Assembly: GCF_004005475.1 (NCBI RefSeq)
Contig: NZ_RZTZ01000007.1
Span: 124,001 to 188,000, forward strand
Direction of reading: 5' to 3'
Length of the DNA stretch: 64,000 nucleotides
From: Niallia taxi
Lineage (GTDB): Bacteria > Bacillota > Bacilli > Bacillales > Cytobacillaceae
The notes under the pieces are model-generated. The model was given only the letters and a program-made list of their open reading frames with translations, did no database searches and had not been told where the DNA came from. Positions 1 through 8,056 of the stretch are shown here, piece after piece; the stretch's first letter is position 1; every line of letters starts with the position of its first letter. Both the position numbers and the translations under genes were made by a program.

Positions 1-138
1 TTAGCAACAATAATTTGTTTTTAAACATATTTGAGCTCCTCCAAGCTATTAAGTTATAATAAAAGAACACCGTGTTGTTTTATTACGTTCTAAATTATAT
101 ATGTGAATGACAATCCCTTCAATAAGCAAAAATGTAAA

Positions 139-160
139 ATGTGTTGGTTACAGAACACAT
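139..160 (+). promoter_or_regulatory. Inverted repeat, candidate TetR operator
   Basis: ATGTGTT (139-145) and AACACAT (154-160) form perfect 7-bp arms around an 8-bp spacer, 38 bp before the TetR-family gene at 198. The size and place suit an autoregulatory operator. No consensus promoter could be fixed in bases 1-138, which otherwise hold nothing I recognise. Confidence 0.45.
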
Positions 161-197
161 TCCTTAAATGTGTGGGATAAGTGGATAGGAGGAAAAA

Positions 198-815
198 ATG
201 GCTGATAGTAAAACCGATTTACGAATAATTCGCACAAAAGAATCCATTCTTACTGCTCTAATTGATTTAATAGAGGAAAAAGGCTTTGAAACAATTACAG
301 TAAAAGATATAACGACTCGGGCAAATATAAATAGAGGAACATTTTACGCACATTATCAAGATAAATTCGACTTAATGGCAAAATGTGAAGAAAAAGTGAT
401 GCTAGAAATTTCCAGTATTGCAAAGCAAAACTTCCCAAATGTTATCGCTTCACTTGAGATGGACTCTTCAAATGTACCACCATTCCCGCTCACTGTTTCT
501 TTATTTGAATATCTAAATAAAAATAGTGATATTATGAGAGCTTTATTAGGTCCAAAAGGAGATTTATCCTTTCAAACAAGACTGAAAGAGTTTATGTGGG
601 ACACACTTTACGGGACAAATCCAATTGCCCTTGTAAAGGAAGAAAATTTTCTTGTACCAGGCCAATATTTATCCTCTTACATGGGAACTGCCTTAATAGG
701 AGTTGTACAACAATGGCTTAATAGCGGCAGAAAAGAATCTCCTCAAGAAATGGCTCGTATCCTGACTATTATTAATGTCAATGGTCCCTTCTATGCTGCT
801 GGGTTAAAAAAGTAA
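198..815 (+). CDS. TetR/AcrR family transcriptional regulator
   Basis: 205-aa one-component DNA-binding repressor. The N-terminal helix-turn-helix lies at about residues 10-60 and contains the family pattern ITVKDITTRANINRGTFYAHY. The C-terminal ligand-binding half resembles the shorter TetR_C types and has no recognisable ligand specificity. The start is set by AGGAGG at 187-192, directly upstream. It lies 45 bp before a metallo-hydrolase gene in the same direction and is probably co-transcribed with it. An inverted repeat at 139-160 is a likely operator. Ligand and targets are unknown. Confidence 0.9.
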   Translation: MADSKTDLRIIRTKESILTALIDLIEEKGFETITVKDITTRANINRGTFYAHYQDKFDLMAKCEEKVMLEISSIAKQNFPNVIASLEMDSSNVPPFPLTVSLFEYLNKNSDIMRALLGPKGDLSFQTRLKEFMWDTLYGTNPIALVKEENFLVPGQYLSSYMGTALIGVVQQWLNSGRKESPQEMARILTIINVNGPFYAAGLKK

Positions 816-860
816 CCTTAAGAACTATAAAGAGATAACGATTATATAGTGGAGGTAATG

Positions 861-1784
861 ATGAAACAGAAACAACGCTATGCAAATTTAGATAATATTG
901 ATACGAAAAAAACATTTAATGATTTTCGACGCTGGCAAAAGGAACGCAGAACTAATAAAAAGGATTTAAAGCTCACGATTGAACAGGCACCCATTAAAGA
1001 AATAGAGAAATTACATCATAATGATAGTAGTGCTTCTATAACCTGGATTGGACATTCTACCTTTTTGATACAGATGAATGGTCTGAATATGTTAACAGAT
1101 CCTGTTTGGGCTAATAGAATGGGGGTTCAAAAGAGACTAACTGTTCCAGGAATTCCACTAGCTGATTTACCTGCGATTGATGTAGTATTTATCTCCCATG
1201 GACATTATGATCATCTCGATTACTCAACATTAAAAAAGCTAAAAGGCAATCCTACTTATTATGTTCCCATCGGTTTAGGCAAAGCTTTTAAAAAGCGCGG
1301 TTTAACTAAAGTCATCGAAAGTAATTGGTATGATTCGTTCCAGCAGCATGATCTAACCTTCTCCTTTGTCCCCGCCCAGCATTGGACAAAAAGAACTATC
1401 ACGGACACAAATACATCTCATTGGGGTGGATGGATTATTGAAGGTAAGGAGCATTCCGTGTACTTTGTCGGTGACACAGGTTATTTTAGAGGCTTTAAGG
1501 AAGTGGCTGAGAAATTTAACATCCAAACAGTCTTAATGCCAATTGGAGCCTACGAACCAGAGTGGTTTATGAAAGTAAGTCATATAAACCCAGAGGACGC
1601 GGTTCGTGCTTTTTTAGAGCTAAACGGAAGCACCTTTATCCCGATGCACTATGGAACATATCATTTAGCTGATGATACTGGACCAGAGGCTTTGGCAAGA
1701 TTAGATGCAGAGTGGCAAAGATTAAATGTAGATGCTTCACAATTAAAAAAACTGCTTATTGGAGAAACATTTTGGCTTGAGTAG
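861..1784 (+). CDS. MBL-fold metal-dependent hydrolase (UlaG/NAPE-PLD-like)
   Basis: About 307-aa metallo-beta-lactamase-fold hydrolase of the COG2220 group. The metal-binding signature HGHYDHLDY follows VVFISHG, and later His and Asp ligands appear in the PAQHWT, GDTGY and PMHYG motifs, as in NAPE-PLD-like and UlaG-like enzymes. No signal peptide is seen, so it is cytoplasmic. A GTG at 849 is open upstream, but GGAGG at 851-855 puts the likely start at the second of two tandem ATGs (861). It follows the TetR gene and probably shares its transcript. The substrate cannot be read from the sequence; phospholipid-like or lactone substrates are known in the family. Confidence 0.87.
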   Translation: MKQKQRYANLDNIDTKKTFNDFRRWQKERRTNKKDLKLTIEQAPIKEIEKLHHNDSSASITWIGHSTFLIQMNGLNMLTDPVWANRMGVQKRLTVPGIPLADLPAIDVVFISHGHYDHLDYSTLKKLKGNPTYYVPIGLGKAFKKRGLTKVIESNWYDSFQQHDLTFSFVPAQHWTKRTITDTNTSHWGGWIIEGKEHSVYFVGDTGYFRGFKEVAEKFNIQTVLMPIGAYEPEWFMKVSHINPEDAVRAFLELNGSTFIPMHYGTYHLADDTGPEALARLDAEWQRLNVDASQLKKLLIGETFWLE

Positions 1785-1785
1785 A

Positions 1786-1810
1786 AGAGCACTTCAAATT
1801 GAAGTGCTCT
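1786..1810 (+). terminator. Hairpin terminator after the MBL hydrolase gene
   Basis: AGAGCACTTC (1786-1795) pairs with GAAGTGCTCT (1801-1810), immediately after the stop codon. The following tract is AT-rich but not a clean T-run, so termination may be partial. A stronger terminator follows at 1941. Confidence 0.6.
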
Positions 1811-1940
1811 ATTTATATATCATAAGGTTTCTAACAAGGGGCTTACGGACGGACTACCACACCATTTTTAAATTTCATTTGCGGAAAGCTTCCTCCGGCA
1901 AACATCCTATCTCCGCCTGCAAACCAGATATATTTAAAAA

Positions 1941-1974
1941 GGACTTTCTCATTTACAGAAAGTCCTCGTTTTTT
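1941..1974 (+). terminator. Rho-independent terminator
   Basis: GGACTTTCT (1941-1949) pairs with AGAAAGTCC (1957-1965) and is followed by a T-run at 1969-1974. It probably ends the TetR/hydrolase transcript. Nothing recognisable lies in 1811-1940. Confidence 0.75.
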
Positions 1975-2041
1975 ATATTCATTTCCTTCTAACCCTATCC
2001 TGTCATACCTTATAATTAAGAAGCTGACTGAGTTTGTCTAA

Positions 2042-2398
2042 TTACAACTCGCTTTTCTCCCATAGCTCAATTAGCCTGCCTTCAGGATCTTTAATCCAGA
2101 TAAACTCACCAAATTCGCTAGTCTCTTTATTTTTTTCAAGCGGAACACCAATTTGTTCAAGATGCTTTATCGTCTCGTCTAGATCAAACACTTGAAAATT
2201 CAGCATTACTTGCTGTTCTGTTGGAAAGTACTGGTCATCTTCAGCAAACAAAGAAAAAATCGTTTCATTTCCTGATTGCGGTTTAATAATAGTCCCGTTC
2301 CAATCTCCTATATCCAATTTCAACGCCTCATTGTACCATTTTTTCACGACATCTATATTATTAGTCCTCCAAAATATCCCGCCAAAACCTTTTATCAT
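2042..2398 (-). CDS. VOC (glyoxalase/bleomycin-resistance fold) family protein
   Basis: Small vicinal-oxygen-chelate fold protein of about 118 aa, single domain. It begins with the beta-strand MIKGFGGIFWRTNN and ends with the family-typical IKDPEGRLIELWE, which carries the C-terminal metal-ligand Glu. An upstream ATG (2431) is also open, but homologues usually begin at MIK, and a GGAGAAGGG sequence lies upstream of that codon, though at the long spacing of 12 nt. Function could be glyoxalase, dioxygenase or antibiotic binding; nothing nearby decides. It appears monocistronic. Confidence 0.8.
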   Translation of the reverse strand: MIKGFGGIFWRTNNIDVVKKWYNEALKLDIGDWNGTIIKPQSGNETIFSLFAEDDQYFPTEQQVMLNFQVFDLDETIKHLEQIGVPLEKNKETSEFGEFIWIKDPEGRLIELWEKSEL

Positions 2399-2481
2399 AA
2401 AAACATCATTCCCTTCTCCCATGTACTTCATTTTTTAATTCATAATAGAAATTCAAGAAATAAATATAAATTCCTTCTTCA

Positions 2482-2512
2482 ATAAAAAGATGTTAATCTG
2501 TTTAGATTAACA
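2482..2512 (-). terminator. Terminator, probably of the RpiR gene
   Basis: On the minus strand TGTTAATCT-AAAC-AGATTAACA (2491-2512) is followed by CTTTTTATT. It lies about 250 bp downstream of the RpiR-type gene. The rest of 2399-2761 is AT-rich with no gene seen. Confidence 0.6.
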
Positions 2513-2761
2513 CCTCGATTCCTTCACTATGTTTACCAAAATTCGCTTTTAATATTTGGTATTTAAAGTAATTATTACCCAATTACTTTCTAAAGCCGAT
2601 TATTCTGTCTGTTGAAAACAAACAAATTATTAACATTAAATTACACTTTTCATAGTAATTTAAGCTTCCTTTCTTTCTACCACTTATAACTTCGTTTTTG
2701 ACTTAAGTCTTAAAGCAATTATTTGTCTAAGTATTGCTAACAATATGTAGAAAGTGACTGC

Positions 2762-3601
2762 TTAAATATCTTTCAAAGCACTTAACGTCTTATTGCGAAA
2801 CTGAATACGGTTCATATAGTCCTTTGCCACTAGTTCTGTATAAATTAAATCAAAAAGTAAAAATAGAGGTAAAGTTGGAGAAATATTTTGGCCCATATGC
2901 ATATTACTTTTATTTGTGACTAAAAGTGTCAGATCTGCTAACTGAGAAAGTTGCGATTTTTTATCACTTGTAATTGCAAGAATAGACGCCCCCTGCTTCT
3001 TGGCAATATTAATAGCATCGGTAACTTCTCTCGTTTTCCCAGAAACAGAAATGCCAATGACGAGACTTTTGTTTGTGCATAATGCAGCATCCATTACAGC
3101 TTGATGTGGATCTGTAATCGATTCAACATGTATACCGATTCGAAAAAATTTCCATTTAAACTCTTGAGCAGCAATCCCTGAATTACCGATCCCGTAAACA
3201 TGAACTTTATGTGCACTGTTTATAAGTGACACGGCTTCTTGAATATCCAAAACATTCATTTTTCGGAAGGTTGTTTCGATAATCCCCAAATGATTTTGAT
3301 AGAGATTAGAAAAGTAATCAATCTCTTTAATATCCGTATTCCTCGTAGGTTTGTTTCTTAAGTCGATATACCGTTTTAACTCATGTTTAAATTCATTAAA
3401 TCCGGAAAAAGATATCTTTTGACAAAAACGAGTAATGGTAGCAGGTGATATGTGAATTTTTTTTGCAATTTGACTGATTGTTAATTGACTGATTTCATCA
3501 GGATTTTTAATAATATAATTTGCTAAGTCTGCCTCAGAGCTTGTAAATTTCTCCATGGTGGCAGCTATACCATTAAGAAGGTTCTCACCGAGATATTCCA
3601 T
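2762..3601 (-). CDS. MurR/RpiR family transcriptional regulator
   Basis: 279-aa sugar-phosphate-sensing regulator. An N-terminal RpiR helix-turn-helix (about residues 1-77, with TISQIAKKIHISPATITRFC) is followed by a SIS sugar-isomerase domain (about 115-250, with VYGIGNSG and the GISVSGKT phosphosugar loop). It lies just downstream of a PTS permease and nanE gene pair. It is separated from them by a strong terminator and so is probably transcribed on its own. By context it likely senses an amino-sugar phosphate such as ManNAc-6-P or GlcNAc-6-P and controls that operon; this is inferred. Confidence 0.9.
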   Translation of the reverse strand: MEYLGENLLNGIAATMEKFTSSEADLANYIIKNPDEISQLTISQIAKKIHISPATITRFCQKISFSGFNEFKHELKRYIDLRNKPTRNTDIKEIDYFSNLYQNHLGIIETTFRKMNVLDIQEAVSLINSAHKVHVYGIGNSGIAAQEFKWKFFRIGIHVESITDPHQAVMDAALCTNKSLVIGISVSGKTREVTDAINIAKKQGASILAITSDKKSQLSQLADLTLLVTNKSNMHMGQNISPTLPLFLLFDLIYTELVAKDYMNRIQFRNKTLSALKDI

Positions 3602-3879
3602 AATGATTTCTCCTCTTTTAGATACAATATTCGTTCTATAAACACACTTTGATCTAATTCTTAGTTAAAGTACTAGAAGCAATTAGAATGCAGCACTAGC
3701 AATCGATAATAATGAACCCCATAAACCTTGATTACATTAAGTTTTTTAGTTGGTGATTATTCATTATAACTTACTATTGCCTGAGTGGCATTCACCATTA
3801 TTGTTTTATTAAACATGATTTCTTATGATGGTTATGTCTGAAAAAGCCAGAATTAGATATAGTTTTTATATTTAGAAAT

Positions 3880-3924
3880 AAAAAGGCAGCAGAAGGTTTA
3901 ATGGTAATAAACCTTCTACTGCCT
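3880..3924 (-). terminator. Terminator of the PTS-nanE operon
   Basis: A 17-bp stem with one mismatch (3884-3900 with 3908-3924) carries a T-run on the minus strand (complement of 3880-3883). It ends the PTS/nanE transcript, so the RpiR gene needs its own promoter somewhere in 3602-3880. I could not fix that promoter. Confidence 0.85.
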
Positions 3925-3967
3925 AAATAATTTCCAGACTTTTTAGTATTCGCGAAACCGCTTAAGT

Positions 3968-4672
3968 TTATTGTTTTTGCAAAGCATCCACAAATCTTTT
4001 CGTAATTAACTGTGGTCTTGTAATCGCACCTCCGACAACAACTGCATGGACGTTCATATCTAACAAGGAGCGGGCAATTTCCGGGGTTAAGACATTTCCT
4101 TCTGCGATAACCTTTGCATTTTTCACTTCTTTGATAATTTGTTTAATAACAGCATATCCATGATCATCAATTTTTAAGCCCTCTGTCTCTTCCGTATATC
4201 CATATAACGTCGGTGCCACAATATCAAATCCTAACTCATCAGCGAAAATCGCTTCATCAACTGTTGATACATCAGCCATCAGAAGTATATGAGGATACCT
4301 CCTTCTAACTTCTTGATAAAATGATTGTAAATCACTACCATCAGGTCGGATTCGATTCGTTGCATCAGTCGCAATTATTTCGACACCTGTCTTGGCTAAT
4401 GCATCGATCTCTTGCATGGTTGGCGTAATAAAAACAGGCTGGTCCCCATACACTTTTTTGATGATGCCAATTACAGGAAGAGATACTTGCTTCTTTATCT
4501 CGATAATGTCAGAGACAGAGTTTGCCCGAATTCCAACTGCACCGCCTTCCTTTGCGGCTATTGCCATACGGCCCATAATAAATGAACTATGCAATGGCTC
4601 CCCTTCTAAAGCTTGACAGGAAACGATTAATCCTTTTTTACATTGTTCTAGTACTTGATACATTCCAAACAC
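3968..4672 (-). CDS. nanE: N-acetylmannosamine-6-phosphate 2-epimerase
   Basis: 234-aa cytoplasmic TIM-barrel enzyme that converts ManNAc-6-P to GlcNAc-6-P. Full-length NanE features are present: GLIVSCQALEGEPL at the N-terminus, the catalytic Lys in GIIKKVY, the TDATNR and MADVST strands, and the catalytic Glu in VIAEGNV followed by VVGGAITRP. It starts 12 bp after the PTS permease stop and is co-transcribed with it. No nanA lyase or nanK kinase lies nearby, so incoming ManNAc is probably phosphorylated by the PTS rather than derived from sialic acid here. The product would enter the GlcNAc-6-P (NagA/NagB) route encoded elsewhere. Confidence 0.94.
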   Translation of the reverse strand: MFGMYQVLEQCKKGLIVSCQALEGEPLHSSFIMGRMAIAAKEGGAVGIRANSVSDIIEIKKQVSLPVIGIIKKVYGDQPVFITPTMQEIDALAKTGVEIIATDATNRIRPDGSDLQSFYQEVRRRYPHILLMADVSTVDEAIFADELGFDIVAPTLYGYTEETEGLKIDDHGYAVIKQIIKEVKNAKVIAEGNVLTPEIARSLLDMNVHAVVVGGAITRPQLITKRFVDALQKQ

Positions 4673-4684
4673 TTCCTTTATTTA

Positions 4685-6217
4685 TTACTGACCTAAATAC
4701 TCCTCTACTTCGTTTTTAATAATAGTAACTTGAGGCCCATAAATAATTTGGACACCTGTTCCCTTTTTCACAATTGCTTTTGAACCAGTCTGTTTAATGA
4801 CATCATCATTCACTAAGGATTCATCCTTAATGGTTATACGTAAACGAGTCGCACAGCAATCGACAACATCAATATTTTGTTCACCGCCTAATCCTTGAAC
4901 AATCGTTTTAGCACGCTCTGTCGCTGCTACTTGCTCAGTAACCTGCTCCTCATCTTCGCGTCCAAGGACTTTAAAATTCCTTTTTCTTATCAAAAACTTG
5001 AATGTAAAGTAATATAAGAAGAACCATGGAATACCTACCAATAACACATATGGCCAATTTGTTTTATCGACACCTTGCAATACCCCAAATAAAATAAAAT
5101 CGATAAATCCGCCTGAGAAGGTTTGACCGACAGTAATATTAAATATATCTGCCATCATAAAAGCAAAACCATCAAAAATGGAATGTACTAAATAAAGAAG
5201 CGGTGCCACGAATAAAAAGCTGAATTCTAGTGGTTCTGTAATTCCTGTTAAGAATGAAGTTAGCGCCGCTGATAACAGTATACCCGCTACTACTTTTCTA
5301 TTTTTCTTTTTAGAACAATGATAGATAGCTAGTGCGGCACCTGGCAGACCAAACATCATCGTAATAAAACGGCCAGACATAAATCTTGAGACACCTTCAT
5401 AGTATTGTTCAGTCGAAGGGTCACCTAATTGGGCAAAGAAGATATTTTGAGTACCGCTTACAATTTTGCCGCTAATCTCTAATGTTCCGCCAAGAGCCGT
5501 TTGCCAGAATGGAAGATAGAAAATATGGTGCAACCCAAGCGGTCCCAGCATACGTAAAAGAAATCCATAGAAAAGGGTTCCAATTTCTCCGGTACTTGTT
5601 ACAAGTGATCCTAATTGGTTAATAAACGCTTGGAAATACGGCCAAATTAGAAAAAGAATGGCTCCTACAAAAATGGAAGCAAACGACACAACGATAGGAA
5701 TAAAGCGAGAGCCACCAAAGAATCCCAATACTTGAGGCAGCTGAATTTTATTGTATTTATTGTGCAAAGCAGCTGCTACAATACCAACAATAATACCGCC
5801 GAATACCCCAGTTTCTAATGTTTGAATTCCGACTGACATTCCTTGTCCTGCCCCAGTTAAATTTTCGTGCACCAGGTCACCAGTTAAAAAAAGTAAGGCA
5901 TTGATGGTACTATTCATGACAAAATAACCAATCATTGCGGCTAAACCGGCTGTTGCTTTATCGGAACGAGCTAACCCGATCGCTACACCTACTGCGAATA
6001 TAATAGGCAGGTTACCAAATACAATGGAGCCTGCAGCACTCATTATGGTAAAAATCGCTTGTAACCAACTAATATCTAAAAATGGATATGCTGAAACAGT
6101 ATTTGGATTTGACAGCGCACCACCTATACCTAATAACAAACCTGCTGCTGGTAATACAGCAATCGGTAGCATAAACGATTTGCCAAATTGCTGAGCTTTT
6201 TCAAAAGCTTTTTTCAT
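4685..6217 (-). CDS. PTS transporter subunit EIICB, glucose family (probably N-acetylmannosamine)
   Basis: 510-aa membrane permease of the glucose/N-acetylglucosamine PTS family. The EIIC domain (about residues 1-400) has about ten membrane segments and the family motif GITEPLEFSF. The C-terminal EIIB domain (about 430-510) carries the phosphorylation site in DCCATRLR, Cys455. No EIIA domain is fused or adjacent, so a EIIA from another system must supply phosphate. Linkage to nanE points to ManNAc as substrate, but glucosamine or maltose-type sugars cannot be excluded. A good promoter and a cre-like box lie upstream. Confidence 0.9.
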   Translation of the reverse strand: MKKAFEKAQQFGKSFMLPIAVLPAAGLLLGIGGALSNPNTVSAYPFLDISWLQAIFTIMSAAGSIVFGNLPIIFAVGVAIGLARSDKATAGLAAMIGYFVMNSTINALLFLTGDLVHENLTGAGQGMSVGIQTLETGVFGGIIVGIVAAALHNKYNKIQLPQVLGFFGGSRFIPIVVSFASIFVGAILFLIWPYFQAFINQLGSLVTSTGEIGTLFYGFLLRMLGPLGLHHIFYLPFWQTALGGTLEISGKIVSGTQNIFFAQLGDPSTEQYYEGVSRFMSGRFITMMFGLPGAALAIYHCSKKKNRKVVAGILLSAALTSFLTGITEPLEFSFLFVAPLLYLVHSIFDGFAFMMADIFNITVGQTFSGGFIDFILFGVLQGVDKTNWPYVLLVGIPWFFLYYFTFKFLIRKRNFKVLGREDEEQVTEQVAATERAKTIVQGLGGEQNIDVVDCCATRLRITIKDESLVNDDVIKQTGSKAIVKKGTGVQIIYGPQVTIIKNEVEEYLGQ

Positions 6218-6263
6218 TGCTGTTCCCCTCCCTTATCTTGATTTTTGTTCTGTCTATATCGTT

Positions 6264-6292
6264 ATCATATATCCACAAATAGACTGTTTCAA
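6264..6292 (-). promoter_or_regulatory. Promoter of the PTS-nanE operon
   Basis: On the minus strand TTGAAA (complement of 6287-6292) and TATGAT (complement of 6264-6269) are separated by exactly 17 bp. This is a near-consensus SigA promoter about 47 bp before the start codon. Confidence 0.75.
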
Positions 6293-6298
6293 TGGGGT

Positions 6299-6312
6299 TT
6301 CAAACGCTTTCA
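6299..6312 (-). promoter_or_regulatory. cre-like catabolite box
   Basis: The minus strand reads TGAAAGCGTTTGAA, one mismatch from the CcpA consensus TGWAANCGNTNWCA. It sits just upstream of the -35 element of the PTS operon promoter, fitting CcpA control of a sugar operon. Confidence 0.6.
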
Positions 6313-6380
6313 AGCATTTTCATCCATCTCTTCTTAACTATGAAAATTGTTTCAGTTAATTCGCTCCCCACCACCAAAAC

Positions 6381-6412
6381 AAAAAAAGCCCAATAAAAAC
6401 TCATTGGACTTT
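6381..6412 (-). terminator. Terminator of the PNP-deaminase operon
   Basis: AAAGCCCAAT (6385-6394) pairs with ATTGGACTTT (6403-6412) with one mismatch. The minus-strand copy ends in a run of T residues (complement of the A-run from 6381). It lies 48 bp downstream of the deaminase stop. Confidence 0.75.
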
Positions 6413-6459
6413 TAAAAATATTACTATTTATTTCTATCAATGCAGGATGGCCTCTATGT

Positions 6460-6930
6460 TTAAAACGTATAACCTTCAAAAACACTTATGCCTTCTTCAT
6501 TTAATATTTTTTCTACTACTAATGGTATATTCGGGCTTTTTTCGAACACTTCGCTGCATGAAATCATTATATTACTGCCAGCTATTTCTGCCAGCTGATC
6601 GTGTGTGACACTGAATACTAATCTTCCTAAATTCGCCCAAACCATTGCCCCAGAACACATCACACATGGTTCACAGCTTGTGTATAACGTGTATTCCCTC
6701 AAATCAAAGATATTGTTCTCAGAGCAATACCTTCTGATTAGCCCAATTTCGGCATGATGTGTAGGATCACAGAAAGTATTTATTTTGTTTTCGCCGACCA
6801 TTACAATTTCGTCGTCTTTGACTAAAATAGCTCCAAAAGGTTCATTGCCTTCCTTTCGGGCTTGTTTAGCTAAATCAATTGCTTTTCTCATAAACAATTC
6901 ATCTTTATTTGTCACAGTTAGAAGCTCCAA
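6460..6930 (-). CDS. Nucleoside/purine deaminase (CMP/dCMP deaminase fold)
   Basis: 156-aa zinc-dependent deaminase. The catalytic HAE motif (THHAEIGLI) and the PCVMC zinc-cysteine motif are intact, and the substrate-side GNEPFGAILV pattern matches guanine deaminase and TadA-like proteins. It lies 26 bp downstream of a purine nucleoside phosphorylase gene on the same strand. A purine-salvage role such as guanine or guanosine deamination is therefore more likely than tRNA editing. Start codon ATG; a weak AG-rich site precedes it. The exact substrate is not determined by sequence. Confidence 0.85.
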   Translation of the reverse strand: MELLTVTNKDELFMRKAIDLAKQARKEGNEPFGAILVKDDEIVMVGENKINTFCDPTHHAEIGLIRRYCSENNIFDLREYTLYTSCEPCVMCSGAMVWANLGRLVFSVTHDQLAEIAGSNIMISCSEVFEKSPNIPLVVEKILNEEGISVFEGYTF

Positions 6931-6956
6931 TCACATAACTTTTTATTGATTTACAC

Positions 6957-7775
6957 TTACATTTTCTCGATAATCCCTTTAACTAATTGAATAAACTTCT
7001 CCCTCACCATTGCTGCTGTTTCAATTACCTCGTCATGGCTTAGCGGCTGATCAAGAATTCCACATGCCATATTTGTTAAGCAGGAAATACCAAGCACCTT
7101 CATTTGTCCATGAACAGCTACTATCGCTTCTGGAACAGTCGACATACCAACAGCATCTGCTCCTAATGTACGAATCATGCGGATTTCAGCTGGTGTTTCA
7201 TAAGCAGGTCCGCTCCACCATGCATAAACTCCATTTTGCAAAGTCGTATTTTGTTCATTAGCAACCTCAGTAGCGATCGTTCGCAAATTGCGATTATACA
7301 CTTCTGAAACATCAGGAAAACGAGTGCCTAATTCAGCATTATTTGGTCCGATTAGTGGATTTGTACCGACCAAATTAAGGTGGTCTGTAATTAGCATTAA
7401 GTCGCCTGGGTTAAAGCTTGTGTTAATGGCACCGCAAGCATTTGTAATAATTAACTCCTCTACACCAAGAGCCTTCATAACACGTACAGGAAAAGTTACC
7501 TCATCCAAGGTGAATCCTTCATAATAATGAAAACGTCCCTTCATCGCCAAAACAGTTTTCCCATTTAAGCTTCCAATAACTAATTCATTTGCATGCCCTA
7601 CTGCTTCAGATTTTGCAAAGTGAGGAATTTCACTGTACGGAATGATAAAAGGGTTTTCTATTTCATCTGCCAGATTCCCTAAGCCAGACCCTAGAATTAA
7701 ACCAATCGTCGGACGATAAGCCGTCTTAGTCATGATAAAATCTCTTGCTTCGAAAATTTCATGTGTTTTGTGCAT
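6957..7775 (-). CDS. punA: Purine-nucleoside phosphorylase (trimeric type)
   Basis: 272-aa cytoplasmic enzyme that cleaves guanosine or inosine with phosphate to the base and ribose-1-phosphate. It has the PNP/MTAP family features GLILGSGLGNLAD, GHANELVIG, MKGRFHYYEG, the purine-site AYETPAEIR and the TNMACGI strand. Length is normal for trimeric PNPs (PupG/PunA type). AGGAGG lies just before the ATG. It is the first gene of a two-gene operon with the deaminase. A divergent ROK regulator starts 281 bp away; no purine riboswitch was recognised in between. Confidence 0.93.
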   Translation of the reverse strand: MHKTHEIFEARDFIMTKTAYRPTIGLILGSGLGNLADEIENPFIIPYSEIPHFAKSEAVGHANELVIGSLNGKTVLAMKGRFHYYEGFTLDEVTFPVRVMKALGVEELIITNACGAINTSFNPGDLMLITDHLNLVGTNPLIGPNNAELGTRFPDVSEVYNRNLRTIATEVANEQNTTLQNGVYAWWSGPAYETPAEIRMIRTLGADAVGMSTVPEAIVAVHGQMKVLGISCLTNMACGILDQPLSHDEVIETAAMVREKFIQLVKGIIEKM

Positions 7776-8056
7776 TACTAATTCCTCCTTGAATGAAATA
7801 TCTAAATTCTTATTGTTTAAAATACTTCTGCTATGGTCAGTTTAATAGGTTAGTCTTGAGATGTAAATGACTTTTTATCATTTTTATAAAAAGTATAATA
7901 AATAATCTGATTAACTAAGATAAAACGGAACTTATATTTAAACCTTTTCTTTTTATATATTAAAAGTATTTTGCAGATTACCTTTTTCTTTATGTTAATT
8001 TTAGATAAAATGAACATAAGCGATAGCCTTTACAGGGCAAATTATGGGGGAAACAC

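Noticed and set aside
1759-1992. 77-codon plus-strand frame after the metallo-hydrolase
   Set aside because: It runs through two terminator hairpins and overlaps the hydrolase end; no ribosome site.
6300-6485. 61-codon minus-strand frame
   Set aside because: It overlaps the deaminase 3' end, its terminator and the cre box; not protein-like.
7776-8056. Gap before the purine phosphorylase checked for a purine riboswitch
   Set aside because: The conserved purine-aptamer core strings are missing.
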